A stretch of DNA of 18,413 nt from an uncultured Ruminococcus sp. (GTDB lineage Bacteria; Bacillota; Clostridia; Oscillospirales; Ruminococcaceae). The notes under the pieces were generated by a model that had not been told where the DNA came from, searched no databases, and worked only from the letters and a program-made list of their open reading frames with translations. Within the stretch, counting starts at the first letter, position 1. Every line of letters begins with the position of its first letter. This document shows positions 1 through 8,420 of the stretch, piece after piece. Made by a program: the position numbers and the translations under genes. The DNA lies in assembly GCA_947173865.1 (NCBI GenBank), contig CAMWGS010000011.1, positions 1 to 18,413 of the forward strand. The letters are read 5' to 3'.

Positions 1-4
1 ATAA

Positions 5-33
5 TTTATAACCGCCGAATAATTTAATATAAT
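5..33 (+). promoter_or_regulatory. Possible sigma-A promoter for the tepA-ftsK cluster
   Basis: TTTATA at 5-10 (4 of 6 matches to TTGACA) is followed after 17 bases by a perfect TATAAT at 28-33. Transcription would begin near position 40, shortly before the ribosome binding site of the first gene. The spacing is ideal but the region is very AT-rich and the window begins only four bases upstream, so a chance match is possible. Confidence 0.4.
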
Positions 34-66
34 AATTAAAAACATTATGAAAGAGGGTATACATTT

Positions 67-774
67 TTGGAAATGAAAGACAAGGACGAAAAGACCGTTA
101 CAGAAGAAAAAAATGATGAATCAAAGCTTATTGAGGAAATGGGTCAGAGTATTTCACAGAATTCAAAGCATCTTATTCACTGCCTTTCGGTCATAGGACA
201 GATTGAAGGACATTACGTTCTTGCAGAACAGAACAAGACAACCAAATATGAACACATAATTCCCGCACTCGTTGCCATTGAACAAGACAGAAGCGTTGAA
301 GGACTTCTTATAATACTGAACACCGTCGGCGGAGATGTCGAGGCAGGTCTTGCAATTGCCGAACTTATTGCAGGAATGAAAACACCTACAGTCTCGCTTG
401 TGGTCGGTGGAGGTCATTCAATAGGAGTACCACTTGCCGTAAGTGCAAAGCGTTCATTTATTGTTCCTTCTGCGTCAATGACGATTCACCCCGTGCGTAT
501 GAACGGGACGGTTCTGGGAGTTCCTCAGACCCTTTCTTATTTCGACAAGATGCAGGACAGGATTATTAATTTTGTTACCGCAAACAGCAGTATAAGTGAG
601 GAAGATTTCCGTAGTCTCATGATGAACACTCAGGAGCTGGTGCTTGACGTGGGAAGTGTGCTTGAGGGTGGAAAAGCGGTTGAACTCGGTCTCATTGACG
701 AACTCGGAGGGCTGAGCAACGCTATGGAGTGTCTTTATAACATAATTGAAAATTCAGAAAAGAGATATCTATAA
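67..774 (+). CDS. tepA: ClpP-fold serine peptidase, TepA-like (translocation-enhancing protein family)
   Basis: Protein of 235 aa with the ClpP/crotonase fold signature. Two triad members are visible: Ser118 in GGGHSIG and His141 in TIHPV. Asp194 (LVLDVG) is my candidate for the third. The C-terminal AVELGLIDELGG matches the ClpP-family ending. Length fits B. subtilis TepA/YmfB, a ClpP relative reported to act in protein export, possibly on signal peptides. I see no signal peptide; the first 35 residues are charged and probably flexible. The start is TTG at 67: AAGAGGG at 51-57 is 9 bases from it, whereas ATG 73 would be 15 away. It lies just upstream of ftsK, the same order as tepA-spoIIIE in Bacillus. 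The family is clear; the substrate is not known from sequence. Confidence 0.85.
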   Translation: MEMKDKDEKTVTEEKNDESKLIEEMGQSISQNSKHLIHCLSVIGQIEGHYVLAEQNKTTKYEHIIPALVAIEQDRSVEGLLIILNTVGGDVEAGLAIAELIAGMKTPTVSLVVGGGHSIGVPLAVSAKRSFIVPSASMTIHPVRMNGTVLGVPQTLSYFDKMQDRIINFVTANSSISEEDFRSLMMNTQELVLDVGSVLEGGKAVELGLIDELGGLSNAMECLYNIIENSEKRYL

Positions 775-782
775 ATTCAAGT

Positions 783-801
783 GGGCGGACGTTGTTCGCC
801 C
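783..801 (+). repeat. GC-rich hairpin between tepA and ftsK
   Basis: An 8-bp stem (GGGCGGAC at 783-790 pairing with GTTCGCCC at 794-801, one G-U pair) closes a 3-base loop in an AT-rich 55-base gap. No T-run follows, so it does not look like an intrinsic terminator. It could be an mRNA processing or stability element, or a copy of a dispersed intergenic repeat. Confidence 0.55.
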
Positions 802-829
802 GTAAAATTGTTTATGTGGAGAATGAATA

Positions 830-3343
830 ATGGCAGAATCCAAGAAGAAAAAATCATCGGGGAAAAAATCAAAGAACACCAAAAAAGAACCGTTTAAATT
901 TGCAACGCCTTTAAATGACAAAAATCATTTCTGGTCGGTGGTGCTTTTTGCACTGGGAGTACTCGTATTTTTTATGACGTTTGTAAAAGGCTCGGACGGC
1001 TGGCTTGCAATACATAATTTTCTGCTCGGCACTTTCGGATTTTCCGTGATTTTTGTTCCTGCAATTCTGATATATACTTCTGTTCAGATAGGAATGGAAA
1101 AGAGTCAGAAATGTGTTGCAGACCGTGCAATATGGGGAATTGTCCTTATTTTGCTTACCAGTGCGGCTATACAGATTTTTGCGGTCGGTGCGTTGCCGGG
1201 TAAGGAATTTTCAGGGCATATAGAGGCACTTTACAAAGACGGTATAAAACTTGACGGCGGAGGTGTTGCGAGTTATCTCCTTGCAGGACCTTTACTTAAA
1301 ATTTTCGGCGGAACAGGTGCGAAATTTATCACAATAATGTTTTTTTTCGTGGCTGTTATGCTCCTTACGCATAAGAGCCTTATAGAGTTTCTTGAATGGC
1401 TTACGAGACCTTTCCGTAACTTCGGCAGAGTTGTGCAGGGACTTTACAGTATGCTCATGGGCGGAGATTTCAATGATATATTTGAAGAAGATGACCTTAA
1501 TGATGATATTGAAAAAAAATCGTTTGCAAAAGACCTTGAAGCGATTAACCTTGTAAATAATCGTGAAGAACCGACTGAATTTTCAGTTACAGTTCCGCTG
1601 AGGAACGAACCCGAACCGGAATTATTGTTGGATATTCCTCTTGAATCCGATAAACTCATACAGGAACAGACGGAGGAAGTCAAATCTGAACCTGTAACGA
1701 AAAGCAGAAAGAAAAAGACCGAAACTGTTACAGAAAATTCAGATACGGAAAATTTTGACGCAAATCTTGACGAACTGATTACACGTGCGGCAAGTGAACC
1801 GAAAAAGAGCAATTCTTCCGATAATATAATTAATAATACCGATGATACGGATACAGAACAGAAACCCTATAAACTTCCGTATCTTGATTTGCTCACACTT
1901 CCAAAAAATCATTCAAACAGTGTTGAAGCCGCAGAAGAAATGCGTGAAAAGGCTGATATAATTGTCAATACACTGAGAAGCTTTAAAGTGGAGGTTCGTA
2001 TACGTGATATTCTAAGAGGACCTTCAATAACACGTTATGAAGTTCAGCCCGGTGTGGGAGTACAGGTAAAGAAAATAAAAAGCCTTGAGGACGATATTGC
2101 TCTTAATCTTGCGGCACAGGGTGTAAGAATAGAAGCTCCCGTTCCTGGAAAGTCAGTTGTCGGAATTGAAGTCCCGAACGAGAATAAGGACGTTGTGACA
2201 ATAAGGGAAACACTTTCTTCAACTGAGTTCCGAGATTCAAAGAGTAAACTTGCCTTTGCGGTCGGAAAGGACATCGCAGGAAACATTATCATAGGTGACA
2301 TAGCAAAGATGCCACACGTTATTATAGCAGGTACTACGGGTTCGGGAAAATCTGTCTGTACACGTTCCATAATAATGAGCATACTTTACAATGCAACGCC
2401 CGACGAAGTAAGGCTTATTCTTATTGACCCTAAAATAGTCGAATTCAAATTATTCGACGGTATACCTCATCTGCTTATACCTATAGTTACGGACTGTAAA
2501 AAGGCGGCAGGTGCTTTGAACTGGGCAGTAAATGAGATGATGCGTCGCTATCAGATTTTTGCAGACGCAGGTGCAAATGACCTCAAATCATATAATTCAT
2601 ATGCAAAACAGAATCAGGATATTCAGACAATGCCACAGATTGTCGTATTTATTGACGAACTTGCGGATATGATGCTTGTTGCGGGAAAAGAAGTTGAGGA
2701 CTATATATGCCGTCTTGCACAGATGGGACGTGCCGCAGGTATTCACCTTGTTATCGCAACGCAAAGACCGACTACAGATGTTATAACGGGTCTTATCAAG
2801 GCGAATATTCCGAGCCGTATCGCACTCTCTGTTATGTCGCAGGTTGATTCACGTACTATTATTGATATGGCAGGTGCGGACAAGCTTCTTGGTAACGGTG
2901 ATATGCTATATATGCCTATCGGTACAAGCAAACCCGTGCGTATACAGGGTTGCTTTGCGTCCTCAAAGGATATAAACTCAACTCTTGATTACATCAGGGA
3001 GCAGGTTCAGGGAGAATATGACAGTGATATTATGCAGGCGGTTGAGAGTTTTGTTCCGCAGACAAAAGGTTCAGGCGGTAATGAAGATTACGGAAATAAT
3101 ACGGCACTTACAGACGAGGACTTTGTGGAAAGAGCAATTGAAGTGGCTGTGAACAACGGACAGCTTTCCACATCTATGTTACAGAGAAAGCTTAAACTCG
3201 GCTATGCAAGGGCGGCGAGAATTATGGACGAACTTGAAGAACTCGGCGTTATAGGTGCAAGCGAGGGAGCAAAACCCCGTAAGGTTCTTATGTCAAAAAT
3301 GCAGTACGACGAAAGAAAATTAAGAAAACAGGAGGGAAATTAA
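830..3343 (+). CDS. ftsK: DNA translocase FtsK/SpoIIIE
   Basis: Protein of 837 aa, normal for a Gram-positive FtsK/SpoIIIE. A lysine-rich start is followed by a membrane region with about four hydrophobic segments (roughly residues 30-190), then an acidic/charged linker (about 215-345). The motor domain has Walker A GTTGSGKS (Lys507) and Walker B VVFIDELADMM (Asp609-Glu610), with MGRAAGIHLVIATQRP after it. The C-terminal winged-helix gamma domain (about 755-825) should read the orienting DNA motifs. The role is to pump chromosomal DNA through the closing septum during division or sporulation. The ATG at 830 is preceded by GTGGAG at good spacing. The stop codon abuts the next ATG, so co-transcription with the following genes is likely. 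Confidence 0.97.
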   Translation: MAESKKKKSSGKKSKNTKKEPFKFATPLNDKNHFWSVVLFALGVLVFFMTFVKGSDGWLAIHNFLLGTFGFSVIFVPAILIYTSVQIGMEKSQKCVADRAIWGIVLILLTSAAIQIFAVGALPGKEFSGHIEALYKDGIKLDGGGVASYLLAGPLLKIFGGTGAKFITIMFFFVAVMLLTHKSLIEFLEWLTRPFRNFGRVVQGLYSMLMGGDFNDIFEEDDLNDDIEKKSFAKDLEAINLVNNREEPTEFSVTVPLRNEPEPELLLDIPLESDKLIQEQTEEVKSEPVTKSRKKKTETVTENSDTENFDANLDELITRAASEPKKSNSSDNIINNTDDTDTEQKPYKLPYLDLLTLPKNHSNSVEAAEEMREKADIIVNTLRSFKVEVRIRDILRGPSITRYEVQPGVGVQVKKIKSLEDDIALNLAAQGVRIEAPVPGKSVVGIEVPNENKDVVTIRETLSSTEFRDSKSKLAFAVGKDIAGNIIIGDIAKMPHVIIAGTTGSGKSVCTRSIIMSILYNATPDEVRLILIDPKIVEFKLFDGIPHLLIPIVTDCKKAAGALNWAVNEMMRRYQIFADAGANDLKSYNSYAKQNQDIQTMPQIVVFIDELADMMLVAGKEVEDYICRLAQMGRAAGIHLVIATQRPTTDVITGLIKANIPSRIALSVMSQVDSRTIIDMAGADKLLGNGDMLYMPIGTSKPVRIQGCFASSKDINSTLDYIREQVQGEYDSDIMQAVESFVPQTKGSGGNEDYGNNTALTDEDFVERAIEVAVNNGQLSTSMLQRKLKLGYARAARIMDELEELGVIGASEGAKPRKVLMSKMQYDERKLRKQEGN

Positions 3344-3406
3344 ATGCCTGATTTAATGGGTATGCTTAAATTCAAGGGTCTGAAATACAGAAAAATGGCA
3401 GAGTAG
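3344..3406 (+). other. 20-codon ORF, probably the severed 5' end of the DUF1963 gene
   Basis: ATG at 3344 directly follows the ftsK stop and has a strong ribosome binding site (GGAGGG at 3331-3336, 7 bases away). It is the best translation start in this gap, but the frame ends at TAG 3404-3406 after 20 codons. The same frame then stays open to 4162 and encodes a DUF1963 protein. Joining the two parts gives about 271 aa, close to intact YwqG-type proteins. This therefore looks like the true N-terminus separated by a nonsense codon rather than an independent small gene. Confidence 0.6.
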
Positions 3407-3451
3407 CTTGAAAAATATTACAGAAATGCCATTATTATCTGTATTAAAGAA

Positions 3452-4162
3452 GTGAATGACATTCCGATGGGTTCAAGCAAAATGGGTGGATTTCCCGATT
3501 TACCGCCCGAAATAGAATATCCCACAATGTCGGAATATACAGAAACGTGGTTATCAGATTTCAACGAGGGAAAAACTGAACATTATGAGAAATCTGCCAT
3601 GCAGTTGGTTGCACAGATTAATTTATGTGAACTTGCTGAATCGGGTGCAGACGTTGAAAATCTTTTTGCAAAAACAGGTATGCTTTATATATTCTGGAGT
3701 GGTGAAGGTGCAGACCTTGAGAGTAATAAATATGTTGCAACGGAAGTGGCTGAACCCGACAAAAAGGCGTGTCATAAAGTTATCTACTGGGACGGTGATA
3801 TGTCAACATTAAAACGTACAGAACCGCCGTGTCCCTATTACAGCAAGTATTTTGAGGAATGTCTGGAAGAATATGCTGTTGAATTTGATTCTGATTCGGA
3901 ATACAGCAGGGATTCTGCGTATGAAATAGAAGGTCTTGAAGAAGCGACAGAAACCGCTGCTTTTGATTTTGCAAATGACGGAGATAAGATGTTAGGATTC
4001 CCTAAAGGTGCAAACGTTCCGTATCTTGACGAAAACACAGTCAATCTTTTTCAGTTTGATTATAATATGGGTTGTCTTTGGAGTGTTTACTGGATTATGA
4101 AAAAAGCGGATTTGAAAAAACTTGATTTTTCAAGAGTTTCTGTTGATTTTGATATGGATTAG
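3452..4162 (+). CDS. DUF1963 (YwqG-like) protein, probably 5'-truncated by an in-frame amber codon
   Basis: The 236 aa from GTG 3452 match the DUF1963/YwqG family. They include the hallmark SKMGGFPDLPPEIEYP near the start, an LxxQINLCEL-like strand, GMLYIFW, an acidic middle, and a C-terminal DYNMGCLWSVYW segment. The family is widespread and its biochemical role is unknown. The hallmark lies only about 10 residues from this start, whereas family members usually have 40-50 residues before it. In-frame sequence upstream of the GTG (3407-3451) reads like that missing part. Neither GTG 3452 nor ATG 3467 has a convincing ribosome binding site. The gene may thus be a recent pseudogene, may be reinitiated weakly after the upstream 20-codon ORF, or may contain a sequencing error. 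Its own stop is also TAG, and it sits 13 bases before the YgiQ gene. Confidence 0.75.
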   Translation: MNDIPMGSSKMGGFPDLPPEIEYPTMSEYTETWLSDFNEGKTEHYEKSAMQLVAQINLCELAESGADVENLFAKTGMLYIFWSGEGADLESNKYVATEVAEPDKKACHKVIYWDGDMSTLKRTEPPCPYYSKYFEECLEEYAVEFDSDSEYSRDSAYEIEGLEEATETAAFDFANDGDKMLGFPKGANVPYLDENTVNLFQFDYNMGCLWSVYWIMKKADLKKLDFSRVSVDFDMD

Positions 4163-4175
4163 GAAGTGATGCTAT

Positions 4176-6122
4176 TTGTATAAAGGATTTTTACCGATTT
4201 CAAGAAAGGAAATGAACGAACTCGGTGTTAAGCAGTTTGATTTCATATATGTTACGGGTGATGCTTATGTTGACCACCCGAGCTTCGGGGCGGCTATTGT
4301 CACAAGGCTGATAGAGTCGCTGGGATTTACTGTCGGCATTATTTCTCAGCCCGACTGGCACACTGACAGGGATTTCAGAAAGTTCGGCAGTCCGAAATAT
4401 GCTTTTCTTGTGACTGCGGGAAATATAGACTCCATGGTTGCACATTATACTGCCGCCAAAAGAAAACGTTCCGACGATGCGTATACAGCAGGAGGAATGG
4501 CAGGAAAACGCCCCGACCGTGCGGTTATAGTATACTGTCAGAAAATACGTGAATATTTCGGTGACATACCAATTGCAATAGGCGGACTTGAAGCTTCTCT
4601 GAGACGTTTTGCACATTATGATTACTGGGACGATGCTGTAAGACCTTCAATCCTTGTGGACAGCGGTGCAGATTTACTGATGTATGGTATGGGTGAACAT
4701 CAGATAGAGGAACTTTGCACACGTATTGCAAAAGGTGAGAATATCAGAGATATTCACGACATCAGGGGAACTTGTTATCTGACAGAACCTGTAAACACGC
4801 CTTTAGGTTCGGCACAGTGTCCGTCGTTCGAGCAGGTGAGAGACAGTAAAGCAGAGTACGCAAAGGCTACTAAAATTCAGTACGACTGGCAGGACGAAGT
4901 TTACGGAAAAACTATAATCCAGCGTCACGGCAAGATGATGCTTGTACAGAATCCGCCCGCTTACAGTCTTACAACGGAAGAACTTGACCATATCTACTCA
5001 TTGCCTTATATGAGAGCTTATCACCCGTCATATGAAGCACTGGGAGGAGTTCCGGGCATAGAAGAAGTGCGTTTTTCCATAACGCATAACAGAGGTTGTT
5101 TCGGTTACTGTAATTTCTGTTCCATTGCACTCCATCAGGGACGACGTGTAACGTGCAGAAGTGAGAAGTCAATACTTGAAGAAGCTGAAATAATAACAAA
5201 AATGCCCGATTTCAAGGGATATATACACGACGTGGGAGGACCTACGGCTAACTTCAGAAGTATGTCGTGTGAAAAGCAGTTAAGCAAGGGACTTTGCATG
5301 GGAAATAAATGTCTTGCACCGAAACCGTGCCCCGCTCTGAAGGCAGACCATACCGAATATCTTGCAATTCTGAGGAAAATCCGAAAAATCAAAGGTATAA
5401 AAAGAGTTTTCATACGTTCGGGAATACGTTATGACTATCTTATGGAAGATAAAAATGACGAATTTATGAGGGAACTTATAAAGTACCACGTAAGCGGACA
5501 GTTAAAAGTAGCCCCCGAACACTGCTCGGCTGTTGTTCTCGACAAAATGGGTAAACCACACATTGAAGCTTACAAGGCTTTTCAGAAAAGATTTTATGAA
5601 ATTACAAAGGGTATCGGCAAGGAGCAGTATTTAGTACCTTATCTTATGTCGTCTCACCCCGGAAGTACGTTGAATGAAGCAATTGACCTTGCTGTTTTTC
5701 TTAAAGAAAACAAAATCCGTCCCGAACAGGTACAGGATTTTTATCCCACTCCAGGAACTATTTCAACGTCCATGTTCTATACGGAGCTTGACCCTTACAC
5801 TATGGAAAAGGTATATGTTCCGAAAACGCCCGAAGAAAAAGTGGCACAGAGAGCTTTGTTGCAGTATTTCAGACCGCAGAACAGGGAAATTATTATAAAG
5901 GCTCTGAAAAAGGCAGGACGGTATGATTTGATAGGTTCGTCAACGAAATGTCTTGTTGACGGTGACACAGGCAGAAATAAAAATAATTCCGGAAAGGCAG
6001 GCGGAAAAGGTTGGCAGAATTCAGACTCACGGAAGAACAGAAAAAATCACTCGGAAAGTACGCAAAAAAGGCAAAACAGAAGTACGACAGCCAGAACCCA
6101 AAGCAGAAAAAGAAAACCCTGA
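4176..6122 (+). CDS. YgiQ family radical SAM protein
   Basis: Protein of 648 aa with the YgiQ (UPF0313) layout: an N-terminal domain opening with FDFIYVTGDAYVDHPSFGAA and continuing through GIISQPDW, a radical SAM core, and a C-terminal domain. The [4Fe-4S] cysteines are Cys308, Cys312 and Cys315 in CFGYCNFC. A second cysteine cluster (around 370-385, CMGNKCLAPKPC) is also typical. The reaction of the family is not established. The start is TTG 4176: AGGAAG at 4161-4166 is 9 bases upstream and the N-terminus aligns with family members from there. The last 50 or so residues are a basic, low-complexity Lys/Arg/Ser/Asn tail. Its final 112 bases are read in another frame as the start of the next gene. 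Confidence 0.93.
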   Translation: MYKGFLPISRKEMNELGVKQFDFIYVTGDAYVDHPSFGAAIVTRLIESLGFTVGIISQPDWHTDRDFRKFGSPKYAFLVTAGNIDSMVAHYTAAKRKRSDDAYTAGGMAGKRPDRAVIVYCQKIREYFGDIPIAIGGLEASLRRFAHYDYWDDAVRPSILVDSGADLLMYGMGEHQIEELCTRIAKGENIRDIHDIRGTCYLTEPVNTPLGSAQCPSFEQVRDSKAEYAKATKIQYDWQDEVYGKTIIQRHGKMMLVQNPPAYSLTTEELDHIYSLPYMRAYHPSYEALGGVPGIEEVRFSITHNRGCFGYCNFCSIALHQGRRVTCRSEKSILEEAEIITKMPDFKGYIHDVGGPTANFRSMSCEKQLSKGLCMGNKCLAPKPCPALKADHTEYLAILRKIRKIKGIKRVFIRSGIRYDYLMEDKNDEFMRELIKYHVSGQLKVAPEHCSAVVLDKMGKPHIEAYKAFQKRFYEITKGIGKEQYLVPYLMSSHPGSTLNEAIDLAVFLKENKIRPEQVQDFYPTPGTISTSMFYTELDPYTMEKVYVPKTPEEKVAQRALLQYFRPQNREIIIKALKKAGRYDLIGSSTKCLVDGDTGRNKNNSGKAGGKGWQNSDSRKNRKNHSESTQKRQNRSTTARTQSRKRKP

Positions 6123-6979
6123 AAACAGTAATTCCTGCTGTAATAATACTTATAGTAGGCTTTGTTGCATGGTATCTTTCGGGTGGTCTCGGAACAGAAA
6201 CGGACGTTGAAAAACTTTCCGTACATTATATAGATGTCGGACAGGGTGACAGCATATACATAGCGTCAGGCGGTGAGGGAATGCTTATCGACTGTGGAGA
6301 ATCGGGAGATGCAGACAGTGTTATTTCCTATCTCGACAATATGGGCGTTACAAAAATTGATTATGTTGTTGGTACTCACCCACATTCTGACCATATGGGC
6401 GGTATGAGTAAAATCGTTGAACATTTTGACATAGGTGAGATGATTATACCGCATATCGACGAAAGTGACACTCCGACTACTAAATATTTTGAAAAGTTCC
6501 TTAATACCTGTGCCGAAAAGGGTCTTTCACTTACAGAGGCAGAACTCGGCAGGGAAATTGAAGTGGGCGATGCGGAATTTGAAATAATTGCCCCTAACAG
6601 TCAGGACTACAGCAATGTCAATAATTATTCTGTAAGTTTCATAATGCATCACGGTGACAACAGTTTTATATTTACAGGTGATGCCGAGAAACTTGCGGAA
6701 AACGAAATGATTGAAAGTGGCAGACTGGAGGATATAGACGTTTACAAAGCAGGTCATCACGGCAGTGATACCTCATCTTCGGAAGATTTCCTCAACATAA
6801 TAAAGCCTGACTATGCGGTTATTTCCTGTGGAGAGGGAAATTCATACGGTCACCCAAATGATATTACCATTGCAAATTTAAGTAAGTTCACGGATAAGAT
6901 TTACCGCACTGACTTATGCGGAACGGTTGTTTTTGAGTCGGACGGCAAGGAACTTACCGTTAAGACAGAAAGGACATGA
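6011..6979 (+). CDS. Membrane-anchored MBL-fold hydrolase, ComEC/Rec2 C-terminal-domain-like
   Basis: Protein of 322 aa. A strongly basic cytoplasmic start (about residues 9-38) precedes one hydrophobic segment (about 40-56, VIPAVIILIVGFVAWYL), so the catalytic part should lie outside the cell. The metallo-beta-lactamase motifs are HPHSDH (His123, His125, Asp127, His128), FTGDAE, and AGHHGS. SYGHPN near the end completes the ComEC-like pattern (DNA uptake nuclease domain or related secreted hydrolases). It lacks the ComEC competence channel, so it is a stand-alone enzyme; substrate unknown. TTG 6011 is the only usual start codon ahead of the membrane segment, which forces a 112-base out-of-frame overlap with ygiQ. 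A purine-rich stretch (5991-6010) precedes it. The gene ends in an ATGA overlap with the DUF3006 frame, suggesting coupled translation. Confidence 0.85.
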   Translation: MAEFRLTEEQKKSLGKYAKKAKQKYDSQNPKQKKKTLKTVIPAVIILIVGFVAWYLSGGLGTETDVEKLSVHYIDVGQGDSIYIASGGEGMLIDCGESGDADSVISYLDNMGVTKIDYVVGTHPHSDHMGGMSKIVEHFDIGEMIIPHIDESDTPTTKYFEKFLNTCAEKGLSLTEAELGREIEVGDAEFEIIAPNSQDYSNVNNYSVSFIMHHGDNSFIFTGDAEKLAENEMIESGRLEDIDVYKAGHHGSDTSSSEDFLNIIKPDYAVISCGEGNSYGHPNDITIANLSKFTDKIYRTDLCGTVVFESDGKELTVKTERT

Positions 6980-6981
6980 CA

Positions 6982-7191
6982 ATGAATGTTATTGACCGTT
7001 TTGAAAGTGATATTGCCGTTATAGAAACAGACAGCGGAATGATTGAAGTTGACCGCTCTCGGATTACGGGAAATGCAAATGAAGGTGATGTTATTACGGA
7101 AAGCAATGGTGTATGGTCTGTTGATATTCCCGCAACTGAAAAAAGACGTGCAGAAATGCGTGAAATGATGAAAAGGCTGATGAAAAAATGA
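6982..7191 (+). CDS. DUF3006 domain protein
   Basis: A small protein of 69 aa from ATG 6982 (71 aa if ATG 6976 is used). It opens MNVIDRFESDIAVIE and continues to EVDRSRITGNANEGDVI, the DUF3006 pattern of a compact beta-rich domain. The C-terminus is a charged, basic helix (about 52-69). I prefer ATG 6982 because AAAGGA at 6969-6974 is 7 bases from it but only one base from ATG 6976. DUF3006 is often found beside or fused to ComEC-like MBL hydrolases, as here, so it may bind or regulate that enzyme. That is inference from gene neighbourhood. The stop overlaps the next ATG (ATGA at 7188). Confidence 0.8.
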   Translation: MNVIDRFESDIAVIETDSGMIEVDRSRITGNANEGDVITESNGVWSVDIPATEKRRAEMREMMKRLMKK

Positions 7192-8405
7192 CTGATGTAA
7201 TTATAATAGGAGGCGGAGCGGCAGGCTGTTTTGCGGCGGTTCATGCTTCACGTTACGGAAAAAGCGTACTGCTTTTTGAAAAGAACGAAAAACTCGGACG
7301 GAAACTCCGTATTACAGGCAAAGGCAGGTGCAATGTTACAAATAATTCTGATATTCAGGAACATATGAAGAATATACCTGTAAATCAGAGATTCATGTAC
7401 AGTGCGTTTTCTGCTTTTGACGCTTATAATACTATGGATTTTTTTGAAGAAATAGGAGTTCCGCTTAAAACGGAAAGAGGAAACCGTGTTTTTCCTGTGA
7501 GTGACAAGGCAGACGACATTGCAGATGCTCTTGCCCATGAAATGAAGAAAAACGGTGTAAGGGTAATAAACAGACGTGTCACGAAGCTTATAACAGAAAA
7601 TAATGTCTGTAAAGGAGTAAGAGTAGGTGGTGAGGAATATTATGCGAAATCTGTTCTTATAGCCTGCGGAGGAAAATCCTACTGCAATACAGGCTCAACG
7701 GGTGACGGATATTCACTTGCCGAAAGTGTCGGACATACTGTCACGGAAATAAAGCCGAGTCTTGTACCGCTTGTTTCGCCTGATAAATACTGTGCCGAGA
7801 TGATGGGACTTTCACTGCGTAATGTTACTTTAAATCTTTATGACCGTGAAAAAGTCATCTATTCCGAACTCGGTGAGATGCTTTTTACACATTTCGGTGT
7901 TTCAGGACCTCTTGTGCTGAGTGCCAGTTCACATATAGGGGAAATGTCACAGAACAGATATAAAATTTTAATTGACCTCAAACCTGCACTTTCTCATGAA
8001 CAGCTTGATACAAGAATACAGCGTGATTTTGCGGAAAATCTTAATCGTGACTTTGCAAACGGCATCAGAAAGCTTCTTCCTGTCAAACTTGTACCGATAA
8101 TTATAAAGTTGTCAGGGATTTCACCCGAGCAGAAAGTAAACGGTATAACAAAAGAACAGCGTCACAAATTCGGTGAACTTATCAAGGCATTTCCTGTCAG
8201 AATTTCGGGATTCCGTCCCATTGACGAAGCTATAGTAACAAGCGGTGGTATTTCTGTAAAGGAGATAAATCCTAAAACTATGGAGTCAAAAATTATTGAC
8301 GGACTTTTCTTTGCAGGAGAAGTTATTGATGTTGACGCATACACGGGCGGATTCAATTTGCAGATAGCTTTTTCAACGGCATATTCCGCAGCACTATATA
8401 TGTAA
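7188..8405 (+). CDS. NAD(P)/FAD-dependent oxidoreductase, BaiN/RdsA (HI0933/YhiN) family
   Basis: Flavoprotein of 405 aa, usual family length. The N-terminus has the dinucleotide-binding GGGAAG (residues 8-13), followed by the family signature LGRKLRITGKGRCNVTN. The C-terminus TSGGISVKEI...FFAGEVIDVDAYTGGFNLQIA is the second FAD contact region. It binds FAD and probably reduces an unsaturated or quinone-like substrate. The BaiN name comes from a bile-acid pathway proposal and should not be taken as function here. The start ATG 7188 overlaps the previous stop by ATGA. It is followed after 15 bases by cmk, an arrangement repeated in many clostridia. Confidence 0.92.
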   Translation: MTDVIIIGGGAAGCFAAVHASRYGKSVLLFEKNEKLGRKLRITGKGRCNVTNNSDIQEHMKNIPVNQRFMYSAFSAFDAYNTMDFFEEIGVPLKTERGNRVFPVSDKADDIADALAHEMKKNGVRVINRRVTKLITENNVCKGVRVGGEEYYAKSVLIACGGKSYCNTGSTGDGYSLAESVGHTVTEIKPSLVPLVSPDKYCAEMMGLSLRNVTLNLYDREKVIYSELGEMLFTHFGVSGPLVLSASSHIGEMSQNRYKILIDLKPALSHEQLDTRIQRDFAENLNRDFANGIRKLLPVKLVPIIIKLSGISPEQKVNGITKEQRHKFGELIKAFPVRISGFRPIDEAIVTSGGISVKEINPKTMESKIIDGLFFAGEVIDVDAYTGGFNLQIAFSTAYSAALYM

Positions 8406-8420
8406 AAAGGAGAATTTATC

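Noticed and set aside
783..801. Intrinsic terminator between tepA and ftsK
   Set aside because: The hairpin is sound but is followed by GTAAAATTG rather than a run of T.
3344..4162. Recoding of TAG as an amino acid to explain the DUF1963 interruption
   Set aside because: TAG is used as the ordinary stop of this same gene (4160-4162) and of the DUF1810 gene (12120-12122), and no recoding element is evident.
5953..6210. Third open frame across the ygiQ/MBL junction
   Set aside because: It overlaps two real genes, its product has no domain and it lacks a good ribosome binding site.
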